The notes below the pieces were generated by a model, which did no database searches, was not told the DNA's origin, and saw only the letters and a program-made list of their open reading frames with translations. DNA of 64,000 bases from Erythrocercus mccallii (taxonomy: Eukaryota; Chordata; Aves; Passeriformes; Dicruridae). The DNA lies in NCBI GenBank assembly GCA_013397435.1, contig VZRG01001468.1, positions 31,358-95,357 on the forward strand, written 5' to 3'. Of the stretch, positions 1 to 11,150 are shown piece by piece. Position numbers and translations under genes: made by a program. How positions within the stretch are numbered: position 1 is the stretch's first letter; every line of letters starts with the position of its first letter.

Positions 1-420
1 CCAATCCTCAGATTTTGCTCCCCTGGATCCCCAGTCCTGGGATGCTCCTCCTCCAGACCCCAGTCCTGAAATTCTTCTTCCCTGTACCTCCAGTCCTGAG
101 ATTCTTCTCCCCTGTACCTCCAGTCCTGAGATTCTTCTCCCCTGGACCCTCATTCCCGGGATGCTGCTTCCCTGGACCCCCAGAGCTGAGATGCTGCTCC
201 TCCAGACCCCAGTCCTGAAATTCTTCTCCCCTGGACTCCCAGTCCTGGGATGCTGCTCCCCAAACCCCCAATCCTGAGATTCTGCTCCCCTGGACCCCAG
301 CCCCTGTACGCTCCTCCCTTGGACCTCTATTGCCAGGGTGCTGCTCCCCCAGAGCTCACTCTTGGGGTGCGGCTCCCTGGAGCCCCAGTGCCGGGCTGCT
401 GCTCCCCGTGAGCCCCGCAC
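1..420. repeat. 30-bp minisatellite, about 14 copies, reaching the window edge
   Basis: Consecutive 30-base blocks from base 1 align in register. Each has a CAGTCCTGAG-like start, then ATTCTTCTCCCCTG or GATGCTGCTCCCCTG, then a short C-rich end. Copies at 61-150 are nearly identical, while those after about 300 are strongly decayed. The array begins at the first base, so it probably continues to the left. Because 30 is a multiple of three, several frames stay open across it. The ten-residue repeats read from these frames are most simply a by-product of the period and not a protein. Confidence 0.9.
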
Positions 421-735
421 ACCTTGGTTCAGGTGAGTCCCGTGTGCCACGCCTGGCGCCCACCCGAGCCCAGCGGCTGTGCCGGGGAGCGGGACGGGGC
501 AGAAACGCCACGTGGAGCTGGGCAAAACCAGAAACAGCGGCTCCAACCCTCTGCTCCGCCCTCCCAGGTGCCTGCCGAGCCCCCGGCACAGGCGTGGGAC
601 AGGGGTGGGACACGGGTGGGACACGGGAGCCCGCGGCAGGACCCACCTGCGGAGCGCTGCTGGCGCTGGCGCGGCTCTGCCCGCGGGACGGGGCGGGACC
701 GGCCCGGCCCGGCGCAGGGGACACGCTCCAAACCT
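420..735. promoter_or_regulatory. CpG-rich block, candidate orphan CpG island
   Basis: CG dinucleotides are dense here, especially at 440-520 and 640-725, against a CpG-poor surround. There are GGGGCGGG-type Sp1-like sites near 690-700 and a small GGGTGGGACAC tandem repeat near 603-630. No exon, start codon context or splice site supports a gene in either direction. It may be the promoter of a gene beyond the left edge, an unannotated RNA promoter, or GC-rich sequence associated with the minisatellite. Confidence 0.45.
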
Positions 736-1021
736 CCCCCAGAGTCACATCCCTTCCTCCAGCACCCTGTCCCCTCGTGTTCCCTCGCCCCCAGCCGAGG
801 CAGCAGCGCCAGTCACCCCGCGGGCATTAATTAAACCTCGGTTACTTAAATGCAAATGGTTCTTTTTAACTTCCCTTGTGTTTCCAGCTGCATCCCTCCT
901 CTTTTCCATACTAAATCCCAGCTCTTTTCTCCTCCAGACCGAGTTGCTTGCTGCTCTCCCATCCCTAGACCACATCATCGTCATAAAAAGAAAAGGAGAG
1001 TGATATTTTACACGGATAGAT
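736..1021. other. non-genic spacer with a POU octamer
   Basis: The CpG block gives way to A/T-rich sequence with an ATGCAAAT octamer at about 849-856. No exon or repeat is recognisable. Confidence 0.4.
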
Positions 1022-1289
1022 GCTGTAATAGGACAAGAGGGAAGCATTTTAAACTGCAAGAGGGGAGATTTAGATTAGATGCTGGGAGAAAATTCTTCAC
1101 TGTGGGTGTGATGGGGCACTGGCACAGGTTGCCCAGAGAACCTGTGGATGCCCTGTCCCTGGAAGTGTTCGAGGACAGGCTGGATGGAGCTTGGAGCAGC
1201 CTGGGACAGAGGAAGGTAGCAGGGGGGTTGGAATGGGATGGGCTCTAAGGTCCCTTCCAACCCAGTTCAGAATTCTATGATTCTGTGAT
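1022..1289 (+). mobile_element. CR1 LINE 3' end, 5'-truncated
   Basis: The sequence matches the familiar CR1 tail in order: a GAGGGGAGATTTAGATTAGA segment, GGCACAGGTTGCCCAGAGAA, a CCCTGGAAGTGTTC segment, then AAGGTCCCTTCCAACCCAG. It ends in two ATTCTRTG octamers at about 1270-1287. Only the last 270 bases of the element are present, as is usual for CR1 copies truncated at insertion. The reading frame is broken and there is no reverse transcriptase. Confidence 0.93.
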
Positions 1290-1952
1290 CATTGCAGACT
1301 TCTGGCCCCTGATCATGTTCACCAGTTTGCTGTCTATTCCAGTTTCCACATGGAGCTCTGGTTGGAAAAACACTAAGCAGTGTTTGCTCTGGCTGGGAAG
1401 GTGCAGTTTCACCATAGACCCTGCATCTTACTCAACCTTGCCTCCCCCTGGCTTAGCTAACAGCCCTGTGTGTGTCCCATTTTTCTACTTGCACCATGAA
1501 GTAACTGAAAGGGGGAAAAATCAGGGCCCTGCTCTGCAGTTTACCTGGCACAGTTAATGTGGAGCTTTAAAGTCTCCTCACAACACAACTGTAAGATGTT
1601 TTATTACTGCCATTTCTTTCTTCCTATAAAACTGAGTAAACTCAAAATGACCAGAAACCTTAACTCTCAGCTGTGCGGTCACAGCGTGATGACTTGGAGA
1701 GTTTTATTTTGTTACAGCCTTGACCCACTTTATTGGCTGTGAGGATACCGGCATTCAGTTGTTCCACCAGCCGCTTTCTGTGTTCTGTTAAAAATCAAAA
1801 ATAAAACCAAAATGGAATAAACACACCTGGGATGGAACTTGGCACATCCTTAGCAGCAACATGGAAAGTAGGAGGACAGATGGAAAGCCCAGGGAGCAGA
1901 GGGATGAAGAAGCAGGTACAACTTCAGCCATGGAAGCTGCAACAACTCCCAG
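1290..1952. other. intergenic, nothing recognised
   Basis: No coding exon, RNA gene or repeat was recognised. The short open frames lack codon bias, splice sites and familiar motifs. Confidence 0.4.
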
Positions 1953-2021
1953 CTGGAAGCTGAGAGTTCCCTTCTCCAGAACTACTAAATTGTGTGTCAT
2001 GCTAAAGAATGGCCCCTGCAG
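1953..2021. repeat. copy 1 of a diverged 69-bp local repeat
   Basis: This stretch aligns without gaps to 3471-3539 in the same orientation, with 60 of 69 bases identical by eye. Both share the core GTTCCCTTCTCCAGAA or its one-base variant and end in CCCCTGCAG. The family is not recognised. Confidence 0.8.
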
Positions 2022-2705
2022 CCAAGCCCAGCAGGACACCTCTGGGTAAACTTTCACACAAACTCGTGGCAAACTCAGAGCTGGAGCAGGAAACCAGCTG
2101 CAGCAGGTATTGGGGGCAAACAGATGATTTCTAAAGAAGTCTAAACTTTGGAGAGTGGTGAGATTTTGCGTTGCTGCTGCTGCTCTGGAGAGAAGCTCAC
2201 ATGCAAAGCAGAACAGCTCGAGGGCAGAGGGTGGGACTGACCCTGGAAATCCTGGGCTCACTAGGTTAAAAAGGACTTCCTAGCAATTTGGGCTCATCTC
2301 ACAGCAGCTGCCTGTGCCAGTGCTCCCCCTCCATGCCAGGACCACAGACTCTCCCCTGGGACCGGGCTCTGCTTTCTCATCCGCTGACAGCAGACTCTTC
2401 CTGGAGGGCAGGTTTTTTAATTTGCTGGCAAGCAGCAACAAAATTGATTAAAATTGCAAAATACCTTTTCAAATTACTCATTTCCCTATCGCAGTATTCC
2501 ATGTAAATGAGTGACTGCTATTGTAATTCCCAGTGTCTGCTCTGCCGGGAAAGGGGCCAGGAGCAAAGCAGAATCTGAAACTCTTCCTCTCTCCTCATTT
2601 TCCAGCCTTCACAAAGCTTTCTGTGATAGTTCCCAGGTCATGATTTTTTGATCAAATGAACTAACACCCTTTACTTATTGAAGCCCAAGGTTTGATGAAC
2701 AATAT
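2022..2705. other. intergenic, nothing recognised
   Basis: Mixed-composition sequence without a supportable exon, RNA gene or repeat. Confidence 0.4.
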
Positions 2706-2880
2706 TTAAAATCATAGAATCACAGAATGGCTTGGGAGGACGGGGACCATCCCCCTGCCATGGGCAGGGACACCTTCCACCAGACCAGGTTGTTCCAAGC
2801 CCCATCCAACCTGCCCTTGAACACTTCCAGAGATGGGGCAGATAGAATTTCCCTGGGCAACCTCTGCCAGGGCCTCACTT
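2706..2880 (-). mobile_element. CR1 LINE 3' fragment, reverse orientation
   Basis: The sequence opens with ATCATAGAATCACAGAATGG, the reverse complement of the CR1 octamer tail. It continues through a GGACCATCCCCCTGCCATGG segment, TCCAAGCCCCATCCAACCTG and CCCTTGAACACTTCCAG, all matching a reversed CR1 3' UTR. The copy is truncated near 2880. Confidence 0.92.
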
Positions 2881-3470
2881 CACCCATATAGTGGAGCACG
2901 TAAGTTCCCCCAAAAAATGACTAGTGAGGACAATATGTGTGTGTTTTTTCTTGTCTTGGAAAAAGAAAAAAAAAAACAGGCTTGGGGGAAAATCCCTGGC
3001 CCCCTCAAGAATCAAAACCATTTCTATTTATTTTCAGTGATCCACTTTTGTATTTGGAAATAATTATATTTAATGCCTTTTATGCAAAGCAGTTTATGGC
3101 AGCCAAAGGTAAGATCTTCAACTCTATAATTCCAACAGAGTTTTTCCTTCATTGAGTCTTTGCAAGTCAATTAAAGTCTTTAGAAATCGCTTCCACATTA
3201 AATAAAAAAATCCATACCTAGCTCTGCTGTTTGAAAACAGCATCTGGTAAGTGCCAAAAGAGATACCTCTGCACTTCTTTAAAGGGCCTTTAATGGCACA
3301 CCCCATTTCTTAAGACTGCTCTGTTGTCATGTTCCATTTGCTCATAAAATGCAGGGGTAGGGAAATCCAATCCATAACCACAGTTAAAATGGAGCTCTTG
3401 AATTAATGAATGAGAATATAGGCAGCAATTTTCTGCAAAACCAAAGGGCTGTGCCCATGGGATGCTATCA
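2881..3470. other. intergenic, nothing recognised
   Basis: A/T-rich sequence with short A-runs (about 2962-2977). No exon or repeat is supportable. Confidence 0.4.
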
Positions 3471-3539
3471 CTGGAAGATGAGAATTCCCTTCTCCAGAAA
3501 TACTAAATTGGGTGCCATTCTAAAGAACATCCCCTGCAG
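3471..3539. repeat. copy 2 of the diverged 69-bp local repeat
   Basis: Partner of 1953-2021, same orientation, nine mismatches and no gap. The bases just after it (about 3540-3560, CCTTGTGTGACCTTAGG) faintly resemble part of a MIR-type SINE core, but the match is too short to call. Confidence 0.8.
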
Positions 3540-6500
3540 TTTCCTTGTGTGACCTTAGGAGAGAGACATCCCAGTCCTTAAAAAACAGGTCCATTTATTT
3601 ATGTTCCTAATAAAATTCTTAACTTTTTCCAAGGGATCAATCCATACAGGTACAGAGTAATACTTGAGAGTAGATTTCAGGTCACCAAAATTCTTGGCTC
3701 TGGACTCCAACCAGATGCCACCACAAAATGCCAGTTTGGGGACAAAGCATCACTTCCCAGTGGGTGCAGAATTACCCTTACACCTTGTGTTCTCCCCACC
3801 ACTGAGCATGACCAGGCTGATAAAACACATTCCTCAGTGTTTAGCCAGAAGGCTCTAGCATTCAGGGATTTACCACTAATATTTTCATGCCTGGGTTTTT
3901 AATTAAAGGGAGCCTAACTTTGGCTGGTGGCTCCTGGGGCACTGAGCAGCAGGAGGGGTGCAGACAGAACCCAACCAACACGTTCCAAGTGGCCTGTGTT
4001 GGTCAAACATGGTCAATCCACATCCCCTGACAGCTCCATGGCTAACTGGAAGGGGGGGACCTTTAATTTCCATGCAGCCTCTTTGCTGCTGTGGGAGATG
4101 TTCTGCTGCAGGCAGAGCCACCAGCCCCTGCACCTGATGATGGGGTGACATTTGCACAGAGCCAAGTGACATCAGTGCTGGCACCAAAACCACCTGGGAC
4201 ACTGGTAGAGCCTCCTGGCTTTGTTTTCCACTGAGTAATATGTTTTACAGGGGGGTCAAGGAGAGGTCAAAATAGAAAGTTATGAAATGTCAGACTTGTT
4301 TTTTGCTAAATCCCGGTATTAATAACGTGAAGGGCAGACAGGGAGAGGGATTAATGACATGAAATAAGTTTCTCCAGAGCCAGGAAACCTCTCAGACAGC
4401 CCCAGCCCTGTGTCTGTGCCATCAATCTAGCTAGGTGCATGAAGCATCACTGTGGGATGTGCTGGTTTCCTGGAGAAAACAGAATAAACCAAGCAGTAGC
4501 ATCACTTCCTCTGTTTTTCCCTTGTTGCAGGAGTTTAATCAGCAGCTCAAACCAAAACATCCTTGTTGGTAAAAAGATGGTGACAATTAATCTAGATCTA
4601 ATAACTTGAATGTTTTCACTGGGGAATTACAACAAATTATTCCTTTGCTGTTGCATCTTTGTCTCATTTACATTTTAATCCCAGAAGAACCTTCCTCTGT
4701 TATATTTGGAAAATGACTGCATAGAAAGGGAAAAAAACAACATGGTTGAAGCACTCAGAGATGCATCAAGAATTTAGCTATTAACTTTTATGGCAGAAGT
4801 CTGGTTATGCCAAGTCCTAAATGGCTGAAAATGAGGAGAAACACTGTGTTTTTTCCAAACCCTGCTGAATGCAGAGCCTGAAGGCATTTAAGATTGTGCA
4901 CACAAAGACAGGCAAACAAACAGCTGGGGCAGGAGGTTGTGTTGAAGGTGTAATTACACATTAGCCAGAGCAGAGCTGGGCATTCTTTCATTTGTACTGA
5001 AGGTAAAGGGGACTCTACTGGTGACACTGTGTGCAGAGAGAAATCTCTGCCTTCCTCACCCTGTGGCTCTCCAGTTCCAGACTCAAGCCTTGTTGTCCTT
5101 GCTGTGAGGTTGTACCACAGGATAACAAGCCCATACACTTTTGCTCAAGGTAAACCCATAATGAATAAAGATTCCTTAGTGCTGCTGAAGTAAAATCAGT
5201 GTGGTATCCCACCTTACCCCAGTCTGTCTCACCCACTTACCCCGCCTGTGATTCCTGATGGAAATATTCTTGTGAGGGTTTCCTTACTCCCTTCAGTGAA
5301 AAGGAACTAGGTGAGCAAAGATCTGCAGCTTAGACTGCCAAAATTAAAGTGATGATTTGTGACACATCTCCCCCTCCACAAGCACCATCTCTAAGGCCTG
5401 GCCCTCAGCAGCTGTGGCACATCTGGGCCCAGGAAAGCTCTGCTACCTCCAGCCCACTTCCAAGTAAACTGTCAAAAGTAGCTGTCAACAGGGCAGAAAA
5501 AGGATCAGCTGCCTCAAGGCTGCCTGAATAACACTTCACCAAGTCAAAGAGCTTTTGATTTTAAACCCTCCTGGTGTTTGAGAGAGGAGAGAGGTTGCAG
5601 GATCACCATGAAGAGTGATTCCTACTCCAGAGCAGCAAAAACCTGGAACTGCACAATATTGACTGAGCCTGAATTGAGGGTCAGTGACCTGGGGACCGGG
5701 GGATGTCACAGCAGTTTCCAAGTAGTCTCTGGAACACCATTGTTTGCAGATCATAGTACTCCTGGTCACTACATGCAGGTATTTTCCAAAAAAATTAACC
5801 CCACCTCACCCAAGTGTTAAGATGATGGAGGGATTGTCAATTTTAAGTACAGAAAATATAAAGAGGCAGCTGGGGCTTCAGTCTGGGTTTTGGTTCCCCA
5901 CCAAACAAAATTGTGACAAGTGATTGTAACTCCACAAAGGTGTCTCCTCTCAAACAGTTTCCCCAAGAAATCTCTCTCTAGGACTGCAGTGTTCTGGGAG
6001 CAGGTGCTGCTGTTTGCTGCACATGTGGGACACCTTTGTTCTGCTTCAAGGACAAGGATGGTCTGAGCAGGAGCCAGGCTCAGCTGGCACCACACAGTGC
6101 TCGTCACCAGAGAGGCTCTGTAAGAGAGCAGGTGAGAAGCAGGACAACAGGATCAAGTCTGCAGCTGCTTGCAACACAACCAGCTCCTCCTGGTGGGGTG
6201 GAGGAAAGCCAGGAAGTTCCTCATCACCCTTCAAATTCAGTAAAACGCTGGGATATGGAAACAAGAGATAGAAACAGAGTTGAGTGCACACATCACAGGG
6301 TGCAGAGAGCTGTGTGTAACATCCCTGCGCCCTTAACACAGGGTGATGCAACACTCAGAATTGCTGGGGGAAAACTCAGCCAGGCTCCTGGGCCTGAGTT
6401 CTCTGTGTTGTTTTGCCCTCCTGGCTGACCATTGTCCAGCAGATCAAGCACAATGCTTTAGCATTAACTTTCAAGGTCTTACACAGAGAGTTCTTAAGGA

Positions 6501-9500
6501 ACTTGCTGAGCTTCCGACATTGTACATCCCTGTTACCCCACAAGAGCAAAAAGAGGAGACTTTTTGATCCAAGTGTGATATTTACTCAAGCCTGCTGTAA
6601 TCCCAGGCTTACAGACTGACCTTCCCAAGAGCCTCCTAAATTCCACAGAAATGACTCCTTGTAAGACATGCTTCAAAGAGGCACTTATTACCTAGGTAAG
6701 GTTTAGAGGGCACTCCATTACTTCCCATTCCTGAAGGCCTTTGGGGAAGCCCCTTTCCCCAAATGCTTGAGTTTTGCCAGGCTTCTAGTGCTACAGTTCA
6801 GCAGGTCAAAGTCAGCAGCTGAAAGATGAAATCCTGGCTCCACTAAAGGTGATGATGGCAAGAAAGGCAAGATGCCTGATGGCTTCCGTGCATCCCAGGC
6901 TTTATCCAAAAATTCTATTTGATGTTTGTTGAAGCTTTTTTTACTCTTTTTCTATTTACTCTAGTGCAGGCTGTCCTAAGCAACCATTTTATATACAGAT
7001 AGCTGCAGCTTTTCTGAATATTGTAAAGCAAAAGCTGGGGTTTGAAGGGATCCCCTGCATTTCTTCAGCCACTCTGGGCAGGATTTGTTGGTGCTTTCCT
7101 CCTTCCTCAAACACAGCATGCAGCTCCACTGGATGCTGCAGAATTGCTGTAGACTTGGGCTGCTATAGCTGAAAGGAAGATCAAACTGAGTATTCAATTA
7201 CTTATGCACTCAAAGGTATTTATTCCCTGAGATGAATCTCCTGAATCTGTTATTATTGCCATTCCCTCTTCTATTACTATTAGCATGCTGCTGCTTTCGG
7301 ATCTATGGAGATGTCAACACCAGTTACTGGCAGCAAAAGTGAAAGATGAGAACATGACAGGGAAATGTTTAGAATTATGAATCATGCTCAAAACCAGATG
7401 AGACACTTGGATCTTCCTTAATTCTAGAAGAGTACACAGGGATTTTTCCTCAGATTTACATTTTTACAAAATCTATTTCAGATGCCTCAGTGTTTTAAAA
7501 GCTGAGTGAGGTGAAGAGCAACAGGTACTGTCTGGGGGACAGACCCCCAGAGAGGAAAGGTGCTCTTGGAGAAATGAACACAGGTGTTTGTGAAAGGGAC
7601 AGGATCCCCCTACCAGCACTGAGCTCTTGGCCCAAAGTCTGAGTGAATATAAATGCAATGCTGAAAAGGAAAAGTCAGCTTGCTTCATAGCATCCCATAT
7701 TTTCCTGCTTGTGCTGCACCCTCCTGCTGTTACAGGTGGCATCTGGGAAAGTCAGGCATTTGCACACACAGCTGCAGTTTATAATAGCAGCTCTGCAGCA
7801 AGATGGTGTCATGGAAGTCTGTATTTAAAGATGGGAAGAACAGTGATGAAAGCCACAAGTCTGATGCTGCAATGGCTTCTTCTTCAATCAATACCACAGC
7901 CAGCAGTTCCTTTGCTGTCCTCTCCCCTGTTTCCACCCAGATGTCAAGGGTCCTGGCTCAGGGCATGTGGGGAATAAAAAGCCAGAAATCCCAACCACTC
8001 TGAGACATATGCAATGTCTGGTGCTCAGTTTCAAACACTCAGCTTCCAGAGGGCCCTGAACAGCCACCCTAAGGAAATGAAACCTCTAACTGGATCTCTC
8101 TTCATTCTCTTACTCTGACTCTGTCAGCCCTCCTCAGCTCCTGACACAAAAGCACCAGAGCCAAACAGCAGCCAGAGGATATCCAGCCATTGTTTCTAGG
8201 GAAACCAGTGTTCAGTAGAGCTGCTGATTTATTCCCCCTGGAAGCAAACCCTTCTGTCCATCTGCAGCAGAGAGCACAGCCCAAAGAGCCCAGGGAATCA
8301 GGGCTGACAGTCTGATCCTCTCCAGCCAGACCTGGAAAGGCTCTTTCTGCAAGCAGCTCATCCCTCACACCTCTCTGGTCACATACATCTCCTTTCACCT
8401 TAATCCATTCCACACCAGCTCCTTTTTTTATTGCCATGTAAAACCAGTTCCTAAAGCACGCGAGTGTGTGAGCCTTCTGTACACAGTGTGTAGCCCTGAT
8501 CTTTGCAATAAGTGACCCAGGAAGCCTCCAAACCACCCTGTCCTGAAGGCAAGAGGGCACCAAGAAGATCCCTCCATCTACAAATTTTTTTGTAATAATC
8601 ATCCCCAAAGAGTGTCAGTGACTTGTTTTAGGAAGAATACAGGTTTGGGTAGGTGTGAGGCTGCTCACACTTGGGTGGCTATTCTTGTGTTCTTAAGTGT
8701 TAATCCTTTTACCTTTCACCCTTGCAAAACCAGCTAAGAACCGCCAGGATCTGCCAAGAGCCCAGGAATAACTGCCAGCAGTTGCACCTCACAGGCATCA
8801 GCAGCCTAAACCAGATGATCTCTACTAACCATTAACAGCAAGGTTAACCAGCTACTCAGACCAAAGTGGCAGACTGCTAACCTGAAAACATCCCTCAGGG
8901 AACATCCATTTGATGATTTCATTATGAGGACAGTAGATACCTTCCCACAACAGCAACTTTTGCAGCCAAGGTACAGGTACCCAGTGAACATTTTAATTTG
9001 AAGAAACCAGTGAATGTATTTGTTCTTTTAGAAAGACTCTGCAGAGAAAGTCTAAAACATAATCCGTTACTTATTTGAGGCAAGATTTTAGCAACAGATT
9101 TAGGGAAAAACATATTTCAGTGCTGTCTCAAGATATACGTGCACATATTCCACGTCTGTACGTCAGCAAAACTTGGGGCTTGAGTTTCAGAGGCTTCTCT
9201 GCAATCATGAGAATAAGTCACACATTCTTGTTTCAAAAGGAAAGACAAGAATAGGAGCAGAACAAAAGACTAAGCCTACTGAAATAACTGCCCAGACTCA
9301 AATTATTCCAAGTTTCCACTCACCCACGGATAGCAAGATTTCTGATGAAATAATAATTGATGACTTCGTATATGTTGGCAATTAAAACCTCAGCACTACT
9401 GGTTTTCTCAGTGTTGCCAATATATATCATCAGAAAACAGTAAGCCAGACTCAGAGTTAGGACTTTTCAGGAACTTTGTCAAAGAAATACATTCTCCCCT

Positions 9501-9559
9501 TTTGGTGCAGAGATCAGAGCTTCTCTTTCCAAAGGAAGATACAGCCTTGCTTCACTTAC
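3540..9559. other. intergenic or SLC16 intron 1, no exon recognised
   Basis: If the SLC16-like exon at 9560-9817 belongs to a working gene, this stretch is the start of its following intron, since transcription runs leftward. I looked on the minus strand for the next family exon (a glycine-rich helix after a P-[VI]-S-S start) and for the large exon with an R-R-P-x-A-N-G-L motif, and found neither. The open frames present, the longest at 8102-8608 minus, show no transporter or other family motif. Confidence 0.45.
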
Positions 9560-9817
9560 CTCCTCCGTAGGTGGTAGCACACATGATGGATGTTGTCCAG
9601 GCAATCTGGCTGTAGGAGATGCTGAAAACAGCCTGGATCTCTTTAAAGTAGATTGTGAAAGCTTTAGGGAAGGTAAATGCAAACCCAATTGAGATGGAGG
9701 CTCCAAACACCACTGCCCAGCCCCATCCACCATCGGGGGGGACATAGCCCAGGTCTGAAAGCACTGGAGGAGACATGGTCAGAGCAGATTGCAGAGCAAA
9801 CCCTGCTGCCCGGTGTC
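9560..9817 (-). CDS. SLC16 (monocarboxylate transporter) family, first coding exon
   Basis: This exon encodes the N-terminus of a proton-linked monocarboxylate transporter, a 12-helix plasma-membrane carrier of lactate, pyruvate or related acids. A pyrimidine-rich CTCCTCTATTCTGCAG acceptor ends at 9818. It is followed by 41 bases of 5' UTR and an ATG at 9776 that opens 72 codons plus one base, ended by a perfect GTAAGT donor at 9559. The protein starts M-S-P-P and carries the family hallmark D-G-G-W-G-W at residues 15-20, then helix 1 and F-P-K at 36-38. That lysine aligns with the substrate-site lysine of MCT1. Spacing to the terminal Y-G-G-G matches MCT1 without gaps, and the phase-1 exon end also fits. 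The last part (T-T-S-I-M-C-A-T-T-Y) departs from the usual I-S-S-I-M-L-A-V-M-Y, so this may be a divergent MCT1/MCT2-like paralogue. Later exons are not seen, so the precise member and whether the gene is intact are unknown. Confidence 0.9.
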
Positions 9818-11066
9818 CTGCAGAATAGAGGAGATGTGTGTAGTACAGAATGTTCATAACGTGTGGTCAGGCATCACTTTAAAGCAAATTAAAATAATTT
9901 TGAGGTACAGAGAATCACCTACTTTTGAAGCCTTAATCTTTTTGCTGCCTTTTAACAGTTCTGTTGTTCAATTCTACCACAGCCAAGATCACCCTTCCCT
10001 CTCCAATAACCCTGTCCAGCTCTTCCACCTGTATTTTAAGTACATACCCTCAAAATACTCCTATGGCCTCCTCAGTTGCAGATGAAGTCAGTGCCTCCAC
10101 TTTCTGTTCTCTGCCACATCCAGCCTGTGGCTCAGTGTCCCACCTTGGCAGATGGCTTCTGGAGGTTGCTCCTGTCCCAGTCCCTCCGGAGAGAAGCCAG
10201 TGTTGTGGTTGTATCTTTTTTAGGGTGAATCAATTGTGTACTTCTCAGATGTGGCTGAAAGTCCTTTTCTGGTTATTCCTGCTTAAAAGAATAATCCCCA
10301 TGATGTAAGCAGCAGGTGAGCAGCCCCACAGTGGGGGTCCCCCTGTTCCCCCCTGTTCTGCAGGGGGACAGGGCTCTTCTGGCTGTTGCTTCCCTCAAAC
10401 CAAAAACCAAATTGAGAAACTGCTTGCAAAGGGGCTGAAGTTCCTTCCTGCTTATGGGCAGCAATTCCACTCGTGCTTGATGCCTGCCAGGTTACCAGAT
10501 TATGCCCAGGAACAACACAGATCAAAGAGAGCATTCACTCATTTGCATTCTTCCCATTTTCCCTGGTCATTAAAATAAAATGAGGATAAAAAAAAAAATC
10601 AGTAAAACATGTATCTCTTTTCTGTGAATCTTTCAGATACATCAGGGATGTGTTTTGGCATCCCTTTGCAAAATAATCAGACCTCCATTGAAAACTTTCA
10701 GGCCTGTCCTGAAAGATAATTGCTGATTTTTGTTCTTGTCATAGCCTTTCTTCACTGTCATTTTTTTTTCCTAGAGACCAAGAGCATTCATCTCCATTTA
10801 TTTTTAATTAAAGGAAAATTATGTAAGCCCATGTTGAGGGCTCTAAAGGCACCACTGCTGGTTCTGGAGGCCCTTAAAGGGTGAGAGGTTACACTGGAAG
10901 AGGATCACACACACCTGCTCCATCCACACCCTCATCCCTGGGCATCCTCTCCCAGCCTCTGTGCGTGAGGAGTCATGGTCAGATCCAATCTAACAGGGCA
11001 GAGGTTGCCCCACGTGTGGCTCCAAGCTTTGATCCACTGAGACCCACGAGAGGATTCACTGTTATT
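9818..11066. other. SLC16 upstream intron or intergenic, nothing recognised
   Basis: The acceptor at 9818 shows that at least one 5' non-coding exon of the SLC16-like gene lies to the right, but it cannot be placed by eye. The stretch holds A/T-rich sequence with a short A-run near 10590-10598 and no supportable coding sequence. Confidence 0.4.
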
Positions 11067-11150
11067 TACACAGAATAACAGAATGGTTTGGGTTGGAAGG
11101 GACCTTAAAGATCATCCAGCTCCAACCTCTTCCCAAGGATTTCACAGGAA
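11067..11150 (-). mobile_element. short CR1 LINE 3' remnant, reverse orientation
   Basis: ACACAGAATAACAGAATGG is followed by TTTGGGTTGGAAGGGACCTT, AAAGATCATCCAGCTCCAAC and a decayed continuation. This is the reversed extreme 3' end of a CR1 copy. About 85 bases are left. Confidence 0.93.

Noticed and set aside
8..271. Gly-rich ten-residue repeat protein on the minus strand
   Set aside because: It is an artefact of a minisatellite whose 30-base period is a multiple of three.
850..1248. 132-codon open frame
   Set aside because: It runs through a CR1 tail and its flank by chance.
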